Source of the DNA: Planctomycetota bacterium
GTDB taxonomy: Bacteria > Planctomycetota > Brocadiia > Brocadiales > Bathyanammoxibiaceae
Assembly: GCA_030598065.1 (NCBI GenBank)
Contig: JAUVQR010000007.1
Span: 1-19,707, forward strand
Length of the DNA: 19,707 bases
Direction of reading: 5' to 3'
Part shown: positions 14,385-19,707 of the stretch, piece after piece
Layout of the letters: each line of letters begins with the position of its first letter
How positions within the stretch are numbered: the first letter of the stretch is position 1
Made by a program: the position numbers and the translations under genes
Notes under the pieces: generated by a model
What the model was told of the DNA's origin: nothing
The model's database searches: none
What the model saw: the letters and a program-made list of their open reading frames with translations, nothing else

Positions 14385-15965
14385 CTAAAACTTCAGTTCA
14401 TACCACGTTGAAACCGCTTTCTGGCCGTTCCTGTCACCCCGGTCTCCGTGCCATACCGCAAAGGATACGGGGAGCTTGGAGCCTTTTGAGAACTTGGCGT
14501 CCTGGGCCTCGGAAGAAGACAGGGACCGTTTAAACAGCACGCGCCAGGTACCCTCGAAGTAGACACCCTTGCCCATGACGTTCTGGCCGGCCTCTCCCTG
14601 AGAGGTCAGACTGCCAAGACTGACGGCATTGAGGTCTTCTATGGGAGACTTGCGATGCTCCTGCGAAAACAGGTTGCCAACCGCGCGACCCGACATGTAC
14701 GTACTGTCTTGCAGCTCTTTAGGATAATAGTAAGTATCAACGTGCATCCCGTCATAAATGTCCTTCATCTCCACATAACGCCCCTGGTCCACCTGCCAGT
14801 CGGCCTTCCAGTGCCAGATGTTTACAGGGATGTCCTCGCCCGTCCTCTTCTTGGAGTTACCCATACCTATGAACGGGAACTTTCCGGTCGGCGATAACTG
14901 CACGGCACAACCGTCTCTAAATGTCTCGCTCTTCTGGTTAACAACACACTGCCGGGCGTCATCCCATTCCAGCAGCAACGCCACCTCTTTATCTGTCTCC
15001 AATGCCCTCACCCTTACGTGCATCGGGTTTATCTCTACCTGGTACAACTCATTTAAAGGTATCTCGTGGACCTTGGCGTCGTTCCATACCTTGTCGTACG
15101 GATTATCAGCCGGGATCGGCTTGCTGGTGTGCTCGGCCACTATGGTCGTGTCTGAAGGGATACTAACCACCTTCACATCAGGGTTTCTAAGTGAAAGCAC
15201 ATACTGGACAACAAGCCACCGGTCCTCGTCTGCCATTTGTTCACCGGAGAAGGCGGGCATCGACGTGCCGGTCAGACCCGTAGCGAACCTGGTGTAGATG
15301 TCTTCCGGAGTGCCGCCACCCTTAAATACGCCCTTTGTAAAGTCCCTTACCTTAATCGGGCGGCCCCAGTCGTCTTCTTGCTCATCGGCGGAAGGACCGT
15401 CGCCCGTACCCAACCTGCCATGACACTTTACACAACCAAGTTTGTCGTCTTCGTAAACCGCCTTGGCCTTACCCAGCGTATCGTCGCTGAAAGAAGGCGC
15501 GGAAGGCACGCTTATGGGCTTGGGGGTACCGCGAAGCTCAAATAGGTTGAAGCTCTCGTCATCTTCCTCATCATAAAAGACAGCGAGCGTCTTCACATAC
15601 GTTATAACCTCCTTGCGCTCACTTTCCGGGATGTAGTGGAAGGAAGGCATCGCAGAACCCGGAATACCGTTGGATATGGTCTTCAGAAGGTCGTCATCTG
15701 TAGGCATCTCACCGGTGGGAGTGGAACGGAGCGCAAACTTACCGGCCGTAAAATCCCTGGGTTTAGGGTAAAGAAATACCGCCGCACGACCCTCTCCGTC
15801 ACCTTTCTCGCCATGACAGCCCTGGCATCTCTTCTCGTAGACCCCCTTACCGGCCTCCTCGTCGCCACTTGCGTAGCTACAGTTATCCTGGGGGGCGCCA
15901 AGACCTGTCAAAACAAACAGCCCTACACCAACACAGACGCTTAGTGCCTTCCGTAGATACATCAT
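14385..15965 (-). CDS. nxrC: Gamma-like subunit: two cytochrome c domains fused to a haem b (ethylbenzene dehydrogenase-type) domain
   Basis: A 526-residue exported protein. The ATG at 15965 is preferred over the upstream GTG because AGGAGGG (15971-15977) is 5 nt before it and the product then begins with a compact Sec signal peptide (about 1-32, ending near SYASG). Domain 1 (about 36-130) has C47-Q-G-C50-H51 with M106 in 'AMPSF'. Domain 2 (about 165-260) has C178-V-K-C181-H182 with M236 in 'SMPAF'. Residues about 285-526 match the EbdC/NxrC-type haem b domain: M368 in 'FIGMGN' and K516 in 'NGQKAVSTWYEL' are the likely Met/Lys haem ligands, and 'VNIWHWKADW' is typical. The known role of the b domain is to carry electrons to or from the beta subunit; two more c haems would extend the wire toward the octahaem protein. 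It is the first gene of the operon. Confidence 0.88.
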   Translation of the reverse strand: MMYLRKALSVCVGVGLFVLTGLGAPQDNCSYASGDEEAGKGVYEKRCQGCHGEKGDGEGRAAVFLYPKPRDFTAGKFALRSTPTGEMPTDDDLLKTISNGIPGSAMPSFHYIPESERKEVITYVKTLAVFYDEEDDESFNLFELRGTPKPISVPSAPSFSDDTLGKAKAVYEDDKLGCVKCHGRLGTGDGPSADEQEDDWGRPIKVRDFTKGVFKGGGTPEDIYTRFATGLTGTSMPAFSGEQMADEDRWLVVQYVLSLRNPDVKVVSIPSDTTIVAEHTSKPIPADNPYDKVWNDAKVHEIPLNELYQVEINPMHVRVRALETDKEVALLLEWDDARQCVVNQKSETFRDGCAVQLSPTGKFPFIGMGNSKKRTGEDIPVNIWHWKADWQVDQGRYVEMKDIYDGMHVDTYYYPKELQDSTYMSGRAVGNLFSQEHRKSPIEDLNAVSLGSLTSQGEAGQNVMGKGVYFEGTWRVLFKRSLSSSEAQDAKFSKGSKLPVSFAVWHGDRGDRNGQKAVSTWYELKF

Positions 15966-16210
15966 GAGGTCCCTCCTCTTTCCCACAATATATAATATAT
16001 TAGGTTCTAGACCGGTCTCCTCCTTCCTCTAAAAGGAAGAACACGGGTCTATGCTACTTAAGTCTTTCCCCAAGGCCCAGCGGTACTAATATATCTTCTA
16101 TTATCTTCACCCCGTTGTCAGCGGGTTTCGCATATGAGAAACGCTATTCGTCGTAAGTATACGTATTCACTACAACTTCTGCACAACAACAACACCCGAA
16201 CCATAAAACA

Positions 16211-16226
16211 AGCAATTAGCATACCA
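16211..16226 (-). promoter_or_regulatory. Candidate sigma-54 (-24/-12) promoter for the redox operon
   Basis: Read on the minus strand, TGGTAT-GCTAA-TTGCT fits the sigma-54 consensus TGGCAC-N5-TTGCW: the invariant GG and GC are present and exactly 10 nt apart. The -24 box deviates at two positions. Transcription would start near 16200 and run into the gamma subunit gene. A sigma-54 activator is encoded immediately upstream, which raises the likelihood. The match is by eye only. Confidence 0.55.
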
Positions 16227-16416
16227 TTTAAAATATACCGTCTTCGACAACAATTTAGAGCGCGCCTTTCGCGTATCCTATGAAAAACAAAGCAGTTAGA
16301 AAAAAATACGACTTCATTCGACAAAAGGGTGTCTAGACAAAAAATCTGAACGTGTTACATACAATTCACTAAAGAAGATTTACAGAATGTAAGTCCAATC
16401 AAATAGACAACCTGTA

Positions 16417-16448
16417 TGTGTACCCCCAGGTACACACTATTGTGTACC
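16417..16448. promoter_or_regulatory. Alternating 8-nt half-site array, candidate activator (enhancer) site
   Basis: Three identical 8-nt half-sites alternate in orientation: TGTGTACC (16417-16424), GGTACACA (16429-16436) and TGTGTACC (16441-16448), each separated by exactly 4 nt. This gives two overlapping perfect inverted repeats sharing the middle half-site. No U-run follows on the minus strand, so it is not a terminator for the regulator gene. It lies about 190 bp upstream of the candidate -24 box, a usual distance for NtrC-type activator sites, and just after the regulator's stop codon. Confidence 0.65.
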
Positions 16449-16463
16449 CAAGTGTGCGTGTTT

Positions 16464-17897
16464 TTATTTGGAGGTTACCGGTGAGACCGAGTCTCTCATG
16501 TTCAGAATATCCTCCGACAGGCCCAGTTTCTTGATAATACGGTGGAGGGCGGTCCTTGTAATACTGCTTCTTTCGGCCGCCAGGGTTATGTTGCCGTTAC
16601 ATTTGGACAGAAGACTGGAGAAATACTCCTTCTGGAAGCGCCTGAAGACCTCTTCTTTCGCCTTATCGTAAGTTATGCCGCTAAAGCCTTCCGCCTCGGC
16701 AAGCCAGGGAAGCCGTTCATTGCCCAGGATGATGTCAGTGGGCTGTATGCTGTCACTTTCGGCCACCAGTATAGAACGCTGGACGACGTTTTCCAGTTCC
16801 CTTACGTTACCGGGCCAATCGTATTCCATAAGCCTCCTGAGGGCGCCTGGAGTCAAGCTCTTTATGTTGCCGTTTTCGTTCCATTTGTCCACGAAGTGGC
16901 TGCACAATAGCGGTATGTCCTCCTTCCTCTCCCTGAGCGGCGGCACACTAATCCTGACCACGTTCAGCCTGTAAAACAGGTCTTCCCGGAAGCTCCCCTC
17001 TTTTATGGCCTTCTCAAGATCTATGTTTGTGGCGGCTATAAAACGCACGTCTATCTCAACGGGCTCGGTAGCGCCAACGGGGGTGACCTCCATCTCCTGC
17101 ACCACCCTCAAGAGCTTGCTCTGAAACGCCAACGACATACTGCCTATCTCGTCAAGAAAGACGGTGCCCAGCGACGCCTGGACAAGAAGGCCTTTCTTGT
17201 CAAACTCCGCGCCGGTAAACGCCCCTTTCTTGTACCCGAAGAGTTCCGCCTCCAACAGGTTTTCAGGGAGCGCGGCGGCGTTTATGCCCATGAAACGGTG
17301 TTTGGCGCGCGGGCTGTTCTGGTGTATGGCCCTGGCAATCAGCTCCTTGCCCGTACCGCTTTCTCCGTGGATGAGTATGGCGGCTCTCGATGGGGCCACC
17401 TTTCTTACGGTCTCAAAGACCTCCTGTATCCTCCAGTTTCGGCCTATGATATTCTCAAAGGCATAGCTCTTGTTTACCGTCTCACGGAGGTATTCGAGCT
17501 CCTCATGGAACCTCTTCTCCTGAACGGCCCGCCGTACCACGATAAGCAGCTCATCGTTGCTAAAAGGTTTTGTAACGTAATGAAAGGCTCCCTTCTTCAT
17601 CGCCTCTATGGCGGACTCAATAGACCCAAACGCCGTTAGAAGTATGACCTCTATCCTTGGGCGGTACTCTTTAATCTTCTGCAACAACGATATACCGCCT
17701 AACCCGGGCATCCGGATGTCCGTTATCACCACGTCCACCGGGTTGCGCATAATGTACTCGAGGGCCTCACCCCCTGACGAGGTGGTCATTACTTCCACAC
17801 CTATCTCCGTCAGCAACAGCGCAAGGCCCCGCGCTATGTCCTCTTGGTCGTCCACTATCAAGACGTACGGCTTAGATGCAAACTTCGTATCTTCCAT
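16464..17897 (-). CDS. Sigma-54 dependent NtrC-family response regulator
   Basis: A 477-residue protein with the three standard parts. The receiver (about 10-125) has D60 in 'VVITDIRMPG' as the phosphorylation site and K110 in 'YVTKPF'. The AAA+ domain (about 148-385) has Walker A GESGTGKE (178-185), the sigma-54 contact loop GAFTGA (225-230) and Walker B VFLDE (246-250). The C-terminal Fis-type helix-turn-helix is 'ITLAAERSSITRTALHRIIK' (about 440-460). All residues for phosphorylation, ATP hydrolysis and sigma-54 contact are present. Its ATG lies 3 nt after the kinase stop codon, with a weak upstream AGGG, so the pair is co-transcribed. The likely target is the adjacent ten-gene operon through the array at 16417-16448 and the promoter at 16211-16226. 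Confidence 0.95.
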   Translation of the reverse strand: MEDTKFASKPYVLIVDDQEDIARGLALLLTEIGVEVMTTSSGGEALEYIMRNPVDVVITDIRMPGLGGISLLQKIKEYRPRIEVILLTAFGSIESAIEAMKKGAFHYVTKPFSNDELLIVVRRAVQEKRFHEELEYLRETVNKSYAFENIIGRNWRIQEVFETVRKVAPSRAAILIHGESGTGKELIARAIHQNSPRAKHRFMGINAAALPENLLEAELFGYKKGAFTGAEFDKKGLLVQASLGTVFLDEIGSMSLAFQSKLLRVVQEMEVTPVGATEPVEIDVRFIAATNIDLEKAIKEGSFREDLFYRLNVVRISVPPLRERKEDIPLLCSHFVDKWNENGNIKSLTPGALRRLMEYDWPGNVRELENVVQRSILVAESDSIQPTDIILGNERLPWLAEAEGFSGITYDKAKEEVFRRFQKEYFSSLLSKCNGNITLAAERSSITRTALHRIIKKLGLSEDILNMRDSVSPVTSK

Positions 17898-17900
17898 AAT

Positions 17901-19643
17901 CTATGCGAGCCCTACAGGTCCTTCTACAGGCTCCTCCTCCAACTTACTGAAGCCCTCAACGTCTTCCTTGACGGGCAGCAATATGGTAAATGTACTGCCT
18001 TTGCCCTCTTCACTCTCTACGCTGATAGAGCCACCATGGCCCTCCAGTATGTTCTTGCAGGTGGAGAGACCAAGGCCGGTCCCGACCCCCTCCGGTTTGG
18101 TGGTAAAGAAGGGCTCAAAAATGCCGGGCAGGTCCTTAGGCGAGATGCCGGTCCCGTTATCGCCGAACGTAATACGGATGGTACCGTCGGTGTCAGCCCG
18201 GCCGTCCATCCCGGCAAGTACCTTCAGCCGCCCGCCACTCTCCATAGCATGAATGGCATTTATTACTAGATTCATGAAGACCTGACGCAACTGGTCGGGG
18301 TCACCAACATAATTCGGCAGGTTCTTGTTCAGCCGTGTCTCGAGGACAATACCTTGTTTCTCCATAAGCGGCTTGCACATGAAAAGCACGTCGTTTATGC
18401 ACTCGTTAAGGTCGAGACTTCTTCTATGTGTCGGCACCATTCTGGCATATGTCAAAAGGCCCTGGATTACCTTCTTACATACCTCCGTGTTTCGACCTAT
18501 GGTATCCAGATAGTCGTACATGGGTTCACCGGGGAAGACCTTCTTCATGGCCATCTGGGTAAACATGGAAATAACTCCCAACGGGTTGTTCAGCTCATGG
18601 GCTATACCCGCCCCCATCTTCCCTATAACGGTCATCTTTTCCTGGTGCATCAGCTTTCGCTCCATCTCCTTCCTCTCAGTGATGTCGCGACTGATAATGA
18701 CCCTTCCCAGGTGCCCTCCCTCGGAATCGTCTATGGAGGAGCAGGTGCTCTCGTATATCCTGCCTCCAACGTTCAGTGTCCGAGAGAAGTCGTGAGAGTG
18801 GTCTTCCCCGGACAACTCCGGGTGCGCATCTCCGCCCTTGCTGGCCGCCGCATGGGCACTACAGCTGGTTAACGCCTCGTCCTTGATGTCAGCGGCCGAG
18901 GCATTGTAGAAGGCCAACTCGCCCTCGTTATCCACAAAGACGACACCCTCCCTCATGCACTCTAAAACGGCGCGCCACTTATACTTCTCTACCCGAAGCA
19001 GTTCCTCCTGCAAAACCCTCAATCTGCTGCTACGCTCTCTCAGCCTGGTGGCAACTGAACCCGTAAGATAAGTAGATATAAGCAAAGTGGTTACAAACAC
19101 AAAAAAGGTTACGGACAGATATGCGGGATTCTTCCACAGCTCCGGCACCGTTATGCCTATGAACGGATTATGATGCAACAACATGCAGTGATGCATTACC
19201 GTGCCGGTGTACTCCAACAGTATCATTACACCGCAGAGAAGCATGGCCGTGAAGGCAAACATGTAGCTCTCCCGCTTCTCTAACAGAATGCTCGCAAGAA
19301 TGGTATGGAACACAAAGAAAAACAAGAAGGGGTTCTCCGCGCCACCGGAGAAATGAATCAGCAGGGTCAAAATGACAAGGTCACAGATAACCTGCACCCG
19401 GGCATTGGCGGTTACCCATCCGTAATCCTCCTGAACCCTGGTAGCATGGTAGTAGAAGAGCCCGTTAAGTCCCAGAAGGACCAGGGATATGCTGACAAGA
19501 GGCGTGAGGGACTCGATTAACCCGCCCATGTTGGCCAGCAATATCGCCGACAGCACGCCGCCGGCAGCTATCCATCTGAGACGTATAAACCAGAAGAGAC
19601 GCTCAATAAGCTCTTCTTGAAAGAGGTCTTTTGCCAGATTCAT
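17901..19643 (-). CDS. Membrane sensor histidine kinase with RegB-like quinone motif and PAS domain
   Basis: A 580-residue protein. Six hydrophobic helices (about 15-40, 46-65, 83-98, 104-122, 127-145, 174-194) form the sensor. Between helices 3 and 4 lies GGAENPF (100-106), which fits exactly the GGxxNPF heptad that binds quinone in RegB/PrrB, in the same loop. A second outer loop carries HHC..HH (151-158). A PAS domain follows (about 222-325, 'GVVFVDNEGELAFYNASAADI'), then the HisKA H-box with H349 in 'GIAHELNNPLGVI', and an HATPase domain with the N box 'NLVINAIHAM', G1 'GDNGTGIS' and the 'FEPFFTTKPEGVGTGLGLS' segment. The ATG at 19643 has GAGGG upstream. Inference: it reads quinone redox state and controls the operon through the adjacent sigma-54 activator. 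RegB itself pairs with a small RegA regulator, so this NtrC-type partner is a different arrangement. Confidence 0.93.
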   Translation of the reverse strand: MNLAKDLFQEELIERLFWFIRLRWIAAGGVLSAILLANMGGLIESLTPLVSISLVLLGLNGLFYYHATRVQEDYGWVTANARVQVICDLVILTLLIHFSGGAENPFLFFFVFHTILASILLEKRESYMFAFTAMLLCGVMILLEYTGTVMHHCMLLHHNPFIGITVPELWKNPAYLSVTFFVFVTTLLISTYLTGSVATRLRERSSRLRVLQEELLRVEKYKWRAVLECMREGVVFVDNEGELAFYNASAADIKDEALTSCSAHAAASKGGDAHPELSGEDHSHDFSRTLNVGGRIYESTCSSIDDSEGGHLGRVIISRDITERKEMERKLMHQEKMTVIGKMGAGIAHELNNPLGVISMFTQMAMKKVFPGEPMYDYLDTIGRNTEVCKKVIQGLLTYARMVPTHRRSLDLNECINDVLFMCKPLMEKQGIVLETRLNKNLPNYVGDPDQLRQVFMNLVINAIHAMESGGRLKVLAGMDGRADTDGTIRITFGDNGTGISPKDLPGIFEPFFTTKPEGVGTGLGLSTCKNILEGHGGSISVESEEGKGSTFTILLPVKEDVEGFSKLEEEPVEGPVGLA

Positions 19644-19707
19644 CGGGAGCCACCCTCTATGTCCAGTTACATAACTTGTTCGTACTTAATAGATGGGCAC
19701 GGAAGAC

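Larger units (their letters stand above)
15966..16463. other. Gene-free control region upstream of the redox operon
   Basis: A 498-nt A+T-rich stretch between the response regulator and the gamma subunit gene. An open frame of 68 codons on the minus strand (16324-16118) has no ribosome binding site and an implausible composition, so I do not call it. The region contains the half-site array at 16417-16448, the sigma-54-like promoter at 16211-16226, and in the predicted leader a 10-base palindrome AGACCGGTCT (16009-16018) and a 6-bp hairpin CTTCCT/AGGAAG (16023-16039). If transcription begins near 16200 the leader is about 235 nt, long enough for post-transcriptional control. Confidence 0.7.

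Noticed and set aside
16118..16324. 68-codon minus-strand open frame in the control region
   Set aside because: No ribosome binding site, odd Cys/Arg-rich composition, and it overlaps the sigma-54-like promoter. It is more likely chance.
16417..16436. Hairpin after the response regulator as a terminator
   Set aside because: The inverted repeat is not followed by a U-run on the minus strand, and a third half-site continues the pattern, which fits an operator array better.
1..19707. Mobile elements, CRISPR arrays, tRNA or rRNA genes
   Set aside because: No transposase or integrase motifs, no regularly spaced repeats and no RNA gene signatures were seen on either strand.

Overview
The window is one strand-coherent block: every real gene lies on the minus strand, so it is described here in transcription order from the right edge to the left. 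Base composition is near half G+C by eye. Shine-Dalgarno sites (AGGAGG type) precede most starts. The gene set is a molybdenum nitrite oxidoreductase/nitrate reductase-like complex, a b6f-type Rieske/cytochrome b complex, very haem-rich c-type cytochromes, an NtrC-type regulator and an ECF sigma/anti-sigma pair. This best fits a nitrite-oxidising or anammox-like bacterium (Planctomycetota/Brocadiales, or the Nitrospira/Nitrospina functional group). That assignment is inference; there is no rRNA or marker gene in the window.

Region 1 (19643-16464) is a two-component system. A six-helix membrane histidine kinase carries the RegB-type quinone-site motif GGxxNPF between helices 3 and 4. It is followed after 3 nt by a sigma-54 dependent NtrC-family response regulator. 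Region 2 (16463-15966) is a 498-nt gene-free control region. It holds three alternating 8-nt half-sites (16417-16448) that look like an activator array, and about 190 bp closer to the operon a candidate sigma-54 -24/-12 promoter (16211-16226).

Region 3 (15965-2231) is a ten-gene operon ending at a strong hairpin/U-run terminator (2098-2130). In order it encodes: a gamma-like subunit with two c haems and a b haem; the Tat-exported Mo catalytic subunit; the four-cluster Fe-S beta subunit; a TorD/NarJ-type chaperone; a Rieske protein; a b6-type cytochrome b; a subunit IV-like second cytochrome b part; an octahaem c-type cytochrome; a cytoplasmic four-cluster ferredoxin; and an exported cupredoxin-like protein. 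The likely logic is a periplasmic (or anammoxosome-lumen) Mo enzyme exchanging electrons with the quinone pool through a dedicated Rieske/cytochrome b complex and a long haem wire, under control of a quinone-sensing kinase and a sigma-54 activator. The direction (nitrite oxidation with reverse electron flow, or quinol-driven nitrate reduction) cannot be decided from sequence alone.

Region 4 (2012-1) holds a separately terminated exported HMA-fold protein that has lost its metal-binding cysteines, an ECF sigma factor overlapping its membrane anti-sigma factor, and the first 22 codons of a further exported protein cut off by the window edge. Positions 19644-19707, upstream of the kinase, show only its ribosome binding site. 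No tRNA, rRNA, insertion sequence or CRISPR array was seen.
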